From: Veillonella denticariosi JCM 15641
Lineage (GTDB): Bacteria; Bacillota; Negativicutes; Veillonellales; Veillonellaceae
Length of the DNA: 64,000 nt
Direction: 5' to 3'
NCBI RefSeq assembly: GCF_002959855.1
Contig: NZ_PPDB01000007.1
Coordinates: 124,001-188,000 of the forward strand
Under the pieces are notes generated by a model. The model was not told the origin of the DNA. It did no database searches and saw only the letters and a program-made list of their open reading frames with translations. This document shows positions 55,502 to 64,000 of the stretch, piece by piece. The position numbers and the translations under genes are program-made. The number at the start of each line of letters is the position of its first letter. Position 1 is the first letter of the stretch.

Positions 55502-55771
55502 ATGAAACAGAAATCCCAACCTATGCGTACCTGTGTAGGCTGTGGTGAGTCCAAGGTAAAACGGGAACTAATTCGCGTGGCCTTGAGTCCGGATGGCGTT
55601 ATCAGCATTGACCGCACCGGTAAAGCACCGGGACGAGGCGCTTATCTATGTTCATCCGTTTCCTGTTTTGAGCAGGCCTATAAGGCAAAACGATTGGAGC
55701 GATCGTTAAAACATAGTGTATCTCAAGAGATATACGAACAACTTCGACGTGATTTTCAAGAGACCGAGTAA
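55502..55771 (+). CDS. ylxR: YlxR-family RNA-binding protein (RnpM)
   Basis: An 89-residue protein with the YlxR signature MRTCVGCGESKVKRELIRV and GKAPGRGAYLC. In Bacillus the orthologue binds and modulates RNase P. It lies 2 bp after nusA. Confidence 0.93.
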   Translation: MKQKSQPMRTCVGCGESKVKRELIRVALSPDGVISIDRTGKAPGRGAYLCSSVSCFEQAYKAKRLERSLKHSVSQEIYEQLRRDFQETE

Positions 55772-55788
55772 TCACTGGATAAGATATT

Positions 55789-56094
55789 ATGAATGAAGAT
55801 AAAATTTTAAATCTCTTAGGATTAGCACAACGAGCAGGTAAGGTGATTTCCGGTAATTTTATCGTGGAAAAAGCCATTAAGAGAAAGGAGCCCAAGTTGG
55901 TTCTTCTCGCAGGTGACTGTGCATCCAACAATGAAAAGAAATATATACAATTAGCAGATATACATCATATCCCGCTTTGCAGTATTGCCACGAAAGAGGC
56001 TTTAGGTACGGCCATTGGCAAGGATGTTCGGGTAGTGGTAGCCGTATTGGATGATGGATTTGCAAAAGCATTATTAAAAGAGATTGATCGATAA
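55789..56094 (+). CDS. ylxQ: L7Ae/L30e-family ribosomal-like protein (YlxQ)
   Basis: A 101-residue protein of the L7Ae/L30e fold, starting KILNLLGLAQRAGKVISGNF, with LVLLAGDCASNNEKK. Its fixed place between ylxR and infB supports the call. It probably binds kink-turn RNA, but its role is not settled. Confidence 0.9.
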   Translation: MNEDKILNLLGLAQRAGKVISGNFIVEKAIKRKEPKLVLLAGDCASNNEKKYIQLADIHHIPLCSIATKEALGTAIGKDVRVVVAVLDDGFAKALLKEIDR

Positions 56095-56109
56095 TAAGGG
56101 GGTATGCAG

Positions 56110-58590
56110 ATGTCCAAAAAACGTGTCCATGAAATTGCCAAGGAGTTTGGCATAGAAAGCAAGCAGGTCATTTCTATCTTGCAACAACATAATTTTAAAG
56201 TTACTACAGCTGTCAATTCTGTTGATGAGACAGGATATGACATTGTAAAAAAACAGTTAAGCAAGAAGGATGGTGCAGCATCTAAGACTGTACATAAAGC
56301 ACCTGCTAAAACGGCTGAACATAAACAGGCGTCTAAGTCTCAAAAATCAGAGTCTGTAAGTCATAAACAAGAGCAAAAAAAGTCGGACAACAAAACGCAA
56401 GAGTCGAAAAAGCAGGAGCATAAAAAACAAGCGACACAGAAAACAGAACAACCCAAACGTGATGATCATAAGCGAAGTAATGTGCGTCATGTACAAATAA
56501 GTGAACCTACGCGCAAATCTAATGGTAATCAATCTGCCGGAGACCGTCCCCACAATCGTTCTAATAACCGCAACAACGACAATCGTAACAACGATAATCG
56601 AAATAAGGATAACCGTAATAGCGGTCGTTCTCACGATGTTCGTAATAATGATAGTCGCAATAACGATAATCGTAATAACCGCAATGATGATCGTCGTAAC
56701 AAGAAGAATAAAAAAGGCGGTAATAACCGTCCGCAATCCTTGTTATCCACATCTATGCAGAAGAAAAAAAATCGCGTAAAGCATCGTAATGAACAATACT
56801 TGCAACAGAAAGCGGAAGCTGAACGTAAGGCGGAAGCGGCTATCGCTACGGAAATCGAATTGAGCGGTTCTTTAACGGTTAAAGAATTAGCTGAAAAAAT
56901 GGGCCGTGAAGTATCTGAAATCATTAAAAAGTTGATGCTTTTAGGTGTTATGGCCAGTATTAACCAGGAGGTAGATGTCGATACGGCTACTATCGTGGCC
57001 GAGGAATTCGGCGTTACCGTAACAGAAGTGGAACCGGAAGAGGATCCAACGGATGTTATCGAGATTGAAGATGCACCGGAAACATTGAAACCTCGTCCTC
57101 CTGTTGTAACAATCATGGGTCACGTTGACCATGGCAAAACATCGTTGCTTGATGTTATTCGTCAAACAAATGTAACGGCAGGCGAAGCGGGCGGTATCAC
57201 ACAGCATATCGGTGCATATCAGGTACGTTACAAGGATAATAAGATTACATTCCTTGATACACCGGGGCATGAAGCTTTCACAGCGATGCGTTTGCGCGGT
57301 GCAAAGTCCACGGATATCGCCGTTCTTGTCGTTGCCGCGGATGACGGTGTTATGCCTCAAACTATCGAAGCTATCAACCACGCAAGATCTGCCGAAGTGC
57401 CTATTATCGTTGCCATCAATAAGATGGATAAACCGGGTGCAAATCCTGACCATGTAAAACAACAGCTGTCTGAACATGGTCTCTTGCCTGAAGAATGGGG
57501 CGGAGATGTAATTATGGTGCCGGTTTCTGCAAAGCAGAAGCAAGGTATTGATGACTTGCTTGAAAACATCCTGCTCGTTGCAGAGGTGATGGAATTAAAG
57601 GCCAATCCTAATCGTAAAGCGTACGGTGTCGTTATCGAGGCTCAACTTGATAAGGGCCGCGGTGCCGTTTGTACAGTTTTAGTACAAAAAGGCTCCCTTC
57701 GTGTAGGCGATACGGTGCTTGCGGGTACGGCGTACGGTAAGGTTCGTGCCATGACTAATGAACGTGGTGAAAGGGTAAAAGTAGCCCGTCCTTCCATGCC
57801 GGTGGAAATCTTGGGCTTCTCCGAGGTTCCTCAAGCCGGTGAAATCATCAACGGTATGGACGATAATGAAGCACGGGCGATTGCGGAAAAACGTATTGCT
57901 AAACAACGTGTTCAGGAATTACAGGCTACACATAAGGTTACATTGGATGACATCTTTAATCAAATTCAACAGGGCGAGTTGAAGGATCTAAATATCATCA
58001 TCAAAGCCGACGTACAAGGTTCTGTAGAAGCATTGCGTCAATCTTTGGAAGCAATTAAAAATCCAGAGGTTCGCATCGTTATCGTTCATGCCGCAGTAGG
58101 TGCTATTAACGAATCCGATATTATGCTTGCATCCGCATCCAATGCGATTGTAATGGGCTTTAATGTACGCCCTGATGCAAACGTTCGCCGTGCGGCTGAA
58201 CAGGAAAAGGTCGACTTACGTACGTATCGTGTAATTTATGATGCCATTAATGACGTTGAATCCGCTATGCGCGGTATGCTGGCACCTCAATTTAAAGAGG
58301 TTGTCGTAGGTCGTGCGGAAGTGCGTCAGGTTATTTCCACACCGAAGGCTATCGTTGCGGGCTCCTATGTAACGGAAGGTCGTATTACAAATGACTCTGA
58401 AGTACGTTTGATTCGTGACGGCATCGTTGTATTTGAAGGTAAGGTCGATTCCTTACGCCGATTCAAAGATGAAGTTAAGGAAGTAAAAACATCCTTCGAA
58501 TGCGGTATTTCTCTTGAAGGGTATCGTGATATCAAGGAAGGCGACGTTATCGAAGCATACTTGATGGAAGAAATTGCACCTCAACTTTAG
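56110..58590 (+). CDS. infB: Translation initiation factor IF-2
   Basis: An 826-residue GTPase that brings initiator tRNA to the ribosome. The N-terminal IF2N motif ([18 protein letters not shown]) is followed by a lysine/glutamine-rich linker and an unusual run rich in Asn, Arg and Asp (about 150-205). A second IF2N motif precedes the G domain, with [20 protein letters not shown] and [10 protein letters not shown], then the beta-barrel and tRNA-binding domains. The ATG at 56110 is chosen because GGGGG lies 7 bases before it; an ATG at 56104 is too close. Confidence 0.96.
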   Translation: MSKKRVHEIAKEFGIESKQVISILQQHNFKVTTAVNSVDETGYDIVKKQLSKKDGAASKTVHKAPAKTAEHKQASKSQKSESVSHKQEQKKSDNKTQESKKQEHKKQATQKTEQPKRDDHKRSNVRHVQISEPTRKSNGNQSAGDRPHNRSNNRNNDNRNNDNRNKDNRNSGRSHDVRNNDSRNNDNRNNRNDDRRNKKNKKGGNNRPQSLLSTSMQKKKNRVKHRNEQYLQQKAEAERKAEAAIATEIELSGSLTVKELAEKMGREVSEIIKKLMLLGVMASINQEVDVDTATIVAEEFGVTVTEVEPEEDPTDVIEIEDAPETLKPRPPVVTIMGHVDHGKTSLLDVIRQTNVTAGEAGGITQHIGAYQVRYKDNKITFLDTPGHEAFTAMRLRGAKSTDIAVLVVAADDGVMPQTIEAINHARSAEVPIIVAINKMDKPGANPDHVKQQLSEHGLLPEEWGGDVIMVPVSAKQKQGIDDLLENILLVAEVMELKANPNRKAYGVVIEAQLDKGRGAVCTVLVQKGSLRVGDTVLAGTAYGKVRAMTNERGERVKVARPSMPVEILGFSEVPQAGEIINGMDDNEARAIAEKRIAKQRVQELQATHKVTLDDIFNQIQQGELKDLNIIIKADVQGSVEALRQSLEAIKNPEVRIVIVHAAVGAINESDIMLASASNAIVMGFNVRPDANVRRAAEQEKVDLRTYRVIYDAINDVESAMRGMLAPQFKEVVVGRAEVRQVISTPKAIVAGSYVTEGRITNDSEVRLIRDGIVVFEGKVDSLRRFKDEVKEVKTSFECGISLEGYRDIKEGDVIEAYLMEEIAPQL

Positions 58591-58599
58591 GAGGTTATT

Positions 58600-58956
58600 A
58601 TGAGTGACGTTCGTGTCAGAAAATTACAGGAATTTATCAAACAAGAGGTAAGTCAAATGCTGATGCGCGGATTAAAAGATCCTCGCATCGGTTTCACTAC
58701 CGTTACAGATGTGCACGTGACGGGTGATTTACGAGAAGCTACTATTTACGTCAGCCTGTTTGGTTCCGATAAGGAAAAAGAAGATACTCTTATCGCATTA
58801 AAGCATGCATCAGGCCATATTCGTACCGAACTTGGAAAGGTACTTAAATTGCGCCATATTCCTACGATTACTTTTGATAAGGATACATCGCTGGATTACA
58901 GCATGCGTATCGAATCCCTTTTACATGAGATTAAAAAGGATGAAGAAACAAATTAA
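58600..58956 (+). CDS. rbfA: Ribosome-binding factor A
   Basis: A 118-residue KH-like factor for 16S rRNA 5' end maturation. RVRKLQEFIKQEVSQML, LKDPRIGF-TTVTDVHVTGDLREATIY and LKLRHIPTITF are typical. It starts 9 bp after infB. Confidence 0.95.
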   Translation: MSDVRVRKLQEFIKQEVSQMLMRGLKDPRIGFTTVTDVHVTGDLREATIYVSLFGSDKEKEDTLIALKHASGHIRTELGKVLKLRHIPTITFDKDTSLDYSMRIESLLHEIKKDEETN

Positions 58957-58973
58957 CACAAAGGATACAGAAC

Positions 58974-59918
58974 ATGAGTAAGATTACAATTAATCAATTA
59001 CATATGGCTCTGTGTGAAGCTAATTCTATTATGCTAACCGTCCATATCCGTCCCGATGGCGATGCTATCGGCTCTATGGTCGCCTTCTATGAAGCCCTTG
59101 TAGGGCAAGGCAAAACCGTATATATGGTAGTGGATGATGTAGTACCTGATAAATACACTTTCTTACAGTATACAGATCATATCCACGATGTAGCGTATTT
59201 TGAGTCCCATCCTGTGGATATCGATATGCTTATGGTTTTGGATGCTAGCACGTATGAGCGAATTGGCAAAGTAGGTGCACTGTGGAGTGCACCTATTTTT
59301 AATATAGACCATCATATTTCCAATTCGGAATTTGCGGATCATCTATACTTAAAGTCTGAGTTTGCTGCTACCGGTGAAATTATTACCGATTTATGTGCAA
59401 AATGGAATTGGCCTATTACAGAGTCCATGGGGACCGCTCTCTATATGGCTATTGCCACGGATTGCGGATTCTTTAAATTCAGTAATACCACGGCTAATAC
59501 GCTGGAAATGGCTGCTAAATGTGTGGCTGCAGGGGCTAGACCTAATGTGATTTCCGAGACGATTGAGGCCGTATCGGCGGAGCGTCTCGCTTTGACGAAA
59601 CAGATTATGCAGACTATTGAATTTTATAAAAATGATACTGTGGCCACCATCGAATTAAATCGAGAGGTTATGGATATTCTCGGTGACGATACAGACGGTT
59701 TTGTGGATATAATCCGCAATGTAGATACGGTGGACATTTCTATTTTGCTGAAAGCCGAGTCGGATGATCGCACGCGTGTGAGCCTGCGATCTAAAGGGGC
59801 GGATGTAAACGCAATTGCTGCCCGTTTTGGCGGCGGTGGCCATATCCGTGCTGCCGGCTGTACGATTAATTTGCCATTAACAGAGGTTAAACGTGTATTA
59901 ATTGAGGCTATTAAATAA
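58974..59918 (+). CDS. nrnA: DHH/DHHA1 phosphoesterase (NrnA-like nanoRNase/pAp phosphatase)
   Basis: A 314-residue enzyme that degrades short RNA oligomers and pAp. DHH-family motifs: VHIRPDGDAIGSM (I), VLDAST (II), FNIDHHISNSEFAD (III) and the DHHA1 GGGGHIRAAGC (about 285). It lies 17 bp after rbfA; its stop overlaps truB (TAATG). Confidence 0.93.
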   Translation: MSKITINQLHMALCEANSIMLTVHIRPDGDAIGSMVAFYEALVGQGKTVYMVVDDVVPDKYTFLQYTDHIHDVAYFESHPVDIDMLMVLDASTYERIGKVGALWSAPIFNIDHHISNSEFADHLYLKSEFAATGEIITDLCAKWNWPITESMGTALYMAIATDCGFFKFSNTTANTLEMAAKCVAAGARPNVISETIEAVSAERLALTKQIMQTIEFYKNDTVATIELNREVMDILGDDTDGFVDIIRNVDTVDISILLKAESDDRTRVSLRSKGADVNAIAARFGGGGHIRAAGCTINLPLTEVKRVLIEAIK

Positions 59919-60859
59919 TGGATGGTATTTTACCGTTTTTAAAACCGCCCGGCATTACCAGTCACGATGCGGTGGCTATATGTCGTCGTATTTTAAAAGA
60001 AAAACGCATCGGTCATAGCGGAACGTTAGATCCCATGGCATATGGTGTATTACCCATATTTCTCGGTAAGGCGACTCGTCTCATCGAATACACGGAAGGT
60101 TTTGACAAGACCTATGTGGCAGAATGTAAATTTGGCACCTTTACGGATACGGAGGATAGTTCCGGCAGTCCGGTATTACCCGATGCGGAGATGTCTCTTA
60201 GAGCAGGGGTTCTCGTAGATGCTCAGACAGGCTCGTCTATCTTAGATGAATCTATTGGTAAGCCTAGTTTTGATGAACTACAAAGCATATTGAAAACCTT
60301 TGAAGGCGAGCAGCATCAACGGCCCTCAAAATATTCGGCAATCAAGGTCAACGGTATTCGCGCTTATGAATATGCTCGTAAGGGGATTCCTGTAGAATTG
60401 CCGTTACGTCAAATTCATATTAAGCAGATTGAACTCATTGCATATGGATTTCCTTACTTTACAGTTCGTATTACCTGCTCAGGGGGCACGTATATCCGAT
60501 CCTTGTTACGCGATATATGCATATCTCTTGGAATTCCGGGAATGATGACATCTTTGGCACGTACACAGGTGGGCCCTTTTGATATCTCCATGACCAAGAT
60601 GGCTGAAGAGCTGATGGTCCATGGTGAAAGTTTACTATTACCGACAGATACGGCGGTTTCCCATCTTTCGCAAGTAGTTGTAAATAGTGTACAATTAAGG
60701 ATGATGATAGAAGGCAAGGCGTTACCGATCGGTAAAGACTTTGCTTTCACAGAAACAGGTCATCTCTATAGAGCCTATGGACCTCACGGGTTTATAGGTA
60801 TTATGAAGCGAACAGACCACACATTGAAGGTGGATAAAAATATTTTTATTAAAGGATGA
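59918..60859 (+). CDS. truB: tRNA pseudouridine(55) synthase
   Basis: A 313-residue enzyme that makes pseudouridine 55 in the T loop of tRNAs. The catalytic aspartate is in SGTLDPMAYGVLPI, with KPPGITSHDAV before it and CSGGTYIRSLLRDI later. A C-terminal PUA-like part is present. There is an insertion around 85-115 (SLRAGVLVDAQTGSSILDES) in the RNA-binding insert region. Confidence 0.95.
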   Translation: MDGILPFLKPPGITSHDAVAICRRILKEKRIGHSGTLDPMAYGVLPIFLGKATRLIEYTEGFDKTYVAECKFGTFTDTEDSSGSPVLPDAEMSLRAGVLVDAQTGSSILDESIGKPSFDELQSILKTFEGEQHQRPSKYSAIKVNGIRAYEYARKGIPVELPLRQIHIKQIELIAYGFPYFTVRITCSGGTYIRSLLRDICISLGIPGMMTSLARTQVGPFDISMTKMAEELMVHGESLLLPTDTAVSHLSQVVVNSVQLRMMIEGKALPIGKDFAFTETGHLYRAYGPHGFIGIMKRTDHTLKVDKNIFIKG

Positions 60860-60861
60860 GT

Positions 60862-61794
60862 ATGAAGCAAATACATTCGTTTGATGAATTGCGCCAAATC
60901 AAAGATAGAAAAGTATATGCCTTGGGTACCTTTGACGGCATTCATAGAGGTCATCAGCGAGTTATATATAAGGCTGTGCAAGAGGCTAAATCAGCACAGG
61001 CGGTGAGTATAATTGTCACATTTGAATGTCATCCGTTGACCATTTTACATCCGGATAAAGTGCCGAAGTTACTGGTTCAGCAGGATGTTATGGACGATAT
61101 TTTATCGGCTATGAATGTGGACTATGTTTTACGGTTACCTATGACGGCAGGTTTATTGCGTGTCACGGCGGAGGAGTTCCTTAAAATTCTATGCAAGAAT
61201 ATGAATGTAGCCGCAATCGTAATGGGTGAAAATTTTACTTTTGGCGCGCAGGGATTGGGAAATCCTTCCTATATACGGCAAACTTTAGAATCTACGGATA
61301 TCCGTGTTTTGGTACAGCCGCTATTACCTTGCGATTCTTTGGAGAAACCGATTTCCAGTACGGAAATTCGAAAGGCGATTCAAGAAGGGCGTATGGAGGA
61401 TGCCACAAAGTGGCTGGGTCGACCGTATCAATTCAAGGGAACCGTAATTAAAGGTGATCAACGGGGACGGACGTTGGGATTTCCTACGTTAAACTTGTTA
61501 TTGCCTGATGAAATGGCGATTCCGCCCGATGGTGTTTATGCAAATCGTGTACGTATTGATGGTAAATGGTATAACGGGGTCGGCAATATCGGAGATAATC
61601 CGACCTTTAAGAATCAATATCATCGATGTGAGGTTCATGTATTTGACTTTGATCGGGATGTATATGGACAAAGTGTTATTGTTCAATTTATTGCGTATAT
61701 ACGGTCAGAGATTAAATTCGGCCATTTGCAGGATTTAATCGATCAGATGAAAGTCGATGAAGAGAAAGCGTTGCGTATTTTGACTGACGCGTGA
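60862..61794 (+). CDS. ribF: Bifunctional riboflavin kinase / FAD synthetase
   Basis: A 310-residue enzyme that makes FMN then FAD. The N-terminal adenylyltransferase has LGTFDGIHRGHQ and SSTEIRKAIQEGRMEDA; the C-terminal kinase has GDQRGRTLGFPTLNL and GVGNIGDNPTF. The ATG at 60862 has AAAGG 6 bases upstream; an ATG at 60856 overlaps the truB stop but is adjacent to that site. Confidence 0.94.
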   Translation: MKQIHSFDELRQIKDRKVYALGTFDGIHRGHQRVIYKAVQEAKSAQAVSIIVTFECHPLTILHPDKVPKLLVQQDVMDDILSAMNVDYVLRLPMTAGLLRVTAEEFLKILCKNMNVAAIVMGENFTFGAQGLGNPSYIRQTLESTDIRVLVQPLLPCDSLEKPISSTEIRKAIQEGRMEDATKWLGRPYQFKGTVIKGDQRGRTLGFPTLNLLLPDEMAIPPDGVYANRVRIDGKWYNGVGNIGDNPTFKNQYHRCEVHVFDFDRDVYGQSVIVQFIAYIRSEIKFGHLQDLIDQMKVDEEKALRILTDA

Positions 61795-61811
61795 GGATAG
61801 AGGGTGTTCTA

Positions 61812-62576
61812 ATGGATATTAAAGAAGCTCGTAAAAAAATTGATAGCATAGATACCGTATTGGTTAAAGAATTTGAAAAACGGTTGAACCTGATAAAGGA
61901 AATCGGGAAGTATAAGGATGAGCATCACTTGCCGCTTATCGATGAAGAGCGTGATGAAGATATCATTGCTTTGCACAAGGATCTTTGTAAGGATGAAAAT
62001 TTGTCGCCATATGTGAAAAATTATTTAAAAACTGTTGTATCCATGAGTAACGAGTTTTTGAAAGAGCATATGCATAAACATATTTTCCTTATCGGTATGC
62101 CCGGCGCAGGCAAGACGACGGTCGGAAAAATGCTGGCAAAGGAATTGGGGCGTGATTTTTATGATTTGGATCAGACCATTCAAGATAAGGTCGGTAAATC
62201 GGTGCAGAATATTTTTATTTACGATGGTAAGGATGCTTTCAGTAAGTATGAATATTCCACGATTAAAGAACTGATCCGGAATAAACCGTCGGTGATAGCG
62301 ACCGGTGGCGGTACGGTTACCTATGATAAAACGGTTAAACTCATGCGAAATAACGGGTTGGTTGTATTCGTGAATCGCGATGTCAATCATATTCTGGATG
62401 ATTTGGATTTGGAAATCAGACCTCTTGTAAAGGAAAGTATCGAGTACATTTTCAATGTTTATGAAGAACGGTATCCTTTATATGAACAGGTTGCGCATAT
62501 TAAAATCGGTAATGAAGGCAGTATTACCGATGCGGTACAAGAAATTATTGAAGCTTTGCCGAATACGGAGAAATAA
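61812..62576 (+). CDS. Chorismate mutase-shikimate kinase fusion protein
   Basis: A 254-residue protein of two aromatic-pathway domains. The N-terminal 85 or so residues are an AroQ-type chorismate mutase (MDIKEARKKIDSIDTVLVKE, EKRLNLIKEIGKYKDEH, IDEERDEDII). From about 95 it is shikimate kinase: Walker A GMPGAGKTTVGKML, shikimate-binding DLDQTI and GGGTVTYD. The usual arginine lid region (EIRPLV) is present. The two steps are not adjacent in the pathway, so the fusion may serve feedback control. It lies 17 bp after ribF and overlaps recD2. Confidence 0.88.
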   Translation: MDIKEARKKIDSIDTVLVKEFEKRLNLIKEIGKYKDEHHLPLIDEERDEDIIALHKDLCKDENLSPYVKNYLKTVVSMSNEFLKEHMHKHIFLIGMPGAGKTTVGKMLAKELGRDFYDLDQTIQDKVGKSVQNIFIYDGKDAFSKYEYSTIKELIRNKPSVIATGGGTVTYDKTVKLMRNNGLVVFVNRDVNHILDDLDLEIRPLVKESIEYIFNVYEERYPLYEQVAHIKIGNEGSITDAVQEIIEALPNTEK

Positions 62577-64000
62577 TGGACGCCATACGGGGAGTTGTAT
62601 ACCGAACTATATATGAAAACACACAGCGCACATATTGTGTGTTTATATTGAAAGATTATAATGAGGAATACATTACTTGTACGGGTAAGTTCGAATCTCC
62701 TAAGGAAGGCGAGGATATCGAAGTTCGCGGTCGATATGTGGAGCATGCGAAATACGGTTTTCAGTTTGATGCGTTCAGTATAGAAAAATTGAAACCCGAT
62801 AACATGGGGGCCGCTAAATTATACCTGATGAATCTCGGCATCAAAGGCTTCGGTGAAAAATCTGTTGAAAAGATATTAGATTATTTCGGTACTCGGATCT
62901 TAGAGGTATTGCGCGAAGAACGACCGGAGGAAATCAAGGAGGTACCGGGGCTGAGACAAAGCGTTAAGGATGAACTTTTTAATACCTTATTGGGGGAAGG
63001 CATCTTAGCGGATTTGAATCATTTCTTTGAAAGTCATCATATTTCATCGAAATGGAGTCGTACCGTTTATACATACTATGGGGTACAAGCCGTCGATGTA
63101 ATCAAGGATAATCCGTACACATTGCTTCGTGTTGCTCAAGATATGATCTTCGGAACGGCAGATACGCTGGCTGAAAATCTTGGAATTACTGGTAGCGATA
63201 TGCGACGACTGGAGGCCGGTCTTGAATGGATTTTGCGGAATCTCGATAATCAGGGCCATACATGTTTACCGGTGGACCAGCTTATCGGTCGCATGGATGA
63301 TCTGTTACAAACAGATGTAGATGATATTGCTGATTTTATTGAATCCTTATTGGAACAAGGGGCCCTCTACAGCACCTATCATGACGATATTCTCTATATC
63401 TATCCGCCTCAGATGTATGTAGCCGAAGTGGAAGGCGCTAATTATACGCGTGACTTTTTACTGGAAGCTGACCCTATATCGCTTGATATACAGGATTTTA
63501 TCAATCGATTTGAACAGGAGAATCATATTACTTTTGGTGATGCTCAGAAGGAAGCCATCAAACTATCCTTTTTTGAAAAATTTTCTCTTATCACAGGTGG
63601 ACCGGGTACAGGTAAAACAACGATTATCAAGGCTCTGGTGAAAGGTTTTCAATTAGGCGGTTTGGGGCGTATCATTCTCTGTGCACCGACCGGGCGTGCT
63701 GCTAAGCGCCTGACGGAGGCGACAGAGTTTGAAGCGACTACGATTCATCGTTTATTGGTACCCGTCCAGGGGAGTGATTCATATGATTTCACGAAGAATG
63801 AAGATGATCCTCTCGAGATTGATGTTATCATTATAGATGAAGCCTCCATGTTGAATGTGCGTTTATTTTATTCTCTCATGGCGGCTATTCCTAGGGAGGC
63901 TCATGTCATTATTGTGGGCGATGTGGATCAGTTGCCGCCCATAGGTGCTGGTTTTGTTCTTAAGGATTTGCTTGACAGTGATTGCGTGCCCTATACAAGG
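62576..64000 (+). CDS. recD2: ATP-dependent RecD2-type DNA helicase (3' end outside window)
   Basis: The first 475 codons of a superfamily 1B helicase. An N-terminal OB-like domain (1-85) is followed by helix-hairpin-helix segments (LMNLGIKGFGEKSVEKIL) and the helicase core: Walker A GGPGTGKTTIIKAL, motif Ia CAPTGRAAKRL, Walker B VIIIDEASML and motif III VGDVDQLPPIGAG. RecD2 works alone in DNA repair, unlike RecD of RecBCD. The start shares a base with the upstream stop (TAATG). The gene is open at the window edge. Confidence 0.92.
   Translation, partial: MDAIRGVVYRTIYENTQRTYCVFILKDYNEEYITCTGKFESPKEGEDIEVRGRYVEHAKYGFQFDAFSIEKLKPDNMGAAKLYLMNLGIKGFGEKSVEKILDYFGTRILEVLREERPEEIKEVPGLRQSVKDELFNTLLGEGILADLNHFFESHHISSKWSRTVYTYYGVQAVDVIKDNPYTLLRVAQDMIFGTADTLAENLGITGSDMRRLEAGLEWILRNLDNQGHTCLPVDQLIGRMDDLLQTDVDDIADFIESLLEQGALYSTYHDDILYIYPPQMYVAEVEGANYTRDFLLEADPISLDIQDFINRFEQENHITFGDAQKEAIKLSFFEKFSLITGGPGTGKTTIIKALVKGFQLGGLGRIILCAPTGRAAKRLTEATEFEATTIHRLLVPVQGSDSYDFTKNEDDPLEIDVIIIDEASMLNVRLFYSLMAAIPREAHVIIVGDVDQLPPIGAGFVLKDLLDSDCVPYTR

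Noticed and set aside
56347-57116. Long minus-strand open frames opposite infB with Ile/Val/Thr-rich repeats
   Set aside because: They mirror the Asn/Arg/Asp low-complexity repeat of IF-2 on the other strand; no start signals and no recognisable domains.
1-64000. CRISPR arrays, tRNA or rRNA genes
   Set aside because: Looked for regularly spaced repeats and for tRNA-like ends and arms between genes; found none.

Overview
The window reads as chromosome of a Gram-negative-type Firmicute (Negativicutes, most likely a Veillonella relative). The gene content mixes Firmicute operons (rimP-nusA-ylxR-ylxQ-infB-rbfA-nrnA-truB-ribF, rpsO-pnp-dut, nrdR, polA-coaE) with a full ADP-heptose and heptosyltransferase set for lipopolysaccharide core, which only diderm Firmicutes carry. 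The genus is inferred from gene content and protein style; no rRNA, tRNA or CRISPR array was seen.

Layout. 1-2071: end of a TerC/YjbE membrane protein and rlmD. About 2072-5780: an AT-rich block with an SRPBCC protein, a prolyl-tRNA editing protein, an exported two-domain ABM-like protein, and a macrodomain/SirTM sirtuin pair whose sirtuin is frameshifted twice. 5665-18140: ogt, ilvE, a thioesterase, a TVP38 protein, an aminotransferase, an Mrp ATPase, a DASS transporter, an M18 aminopeptidase and pyruvate carboxylase. 18331-26442: nrdR, a dipeptidase, then gmhA-hldE-hldD-gmhB, two heptosyltransferases and a KapD-like exonuclease, mostly overlapping or nearly so. 26556-32194: a second M18 aminopeptidase, a small orphan, and an ABC importer with two tandem substrate-binding lipoproteins. 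32324-38883: rpsO, pnp, dut, a methyltransferase, a NUDIX hydrolase and deoB. About 38730-45600: a second AT-rich block with an IS200-type element, a broken YkvI-like transporter, a ThrE exporter, an exported protein and a broken TROVE-like/vWA (DUF2828) gene behind a long structured leader. 45638-53692: purine permease and adenine deaminase, rpsT, polA, coaE, a lytic transglycosylase and an orphan. 53947-64000: the nusA-infB operon, a chorismate mutase-shikimate kinase fusion and the start of recD2.

The core genes look intact. All three clearly broken genes lie in the two AT-rich blocks. The borders of these blocks look like recombination joints: a second, AT-richer copy of the rlmD 3' end lies downstream of rlmD, and both ogt and deoB change base composition inside the gene. 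I read the blocks as DNA imported from a more AT-rich relative by recombination in flanking shared genes, followed by decay.

The observation most worth following is 43657-44051. A near-consensus promoter is followed by about 340 nt with at least six possible helices and an intrinsic terminator, ending just before the ribosome-binding site of the TROVE-like gene. Ro60/TROVE proteins bind Y RNAs that are often encoded next to them, so this may be an undescribed Y-like RNA or an attenuator.
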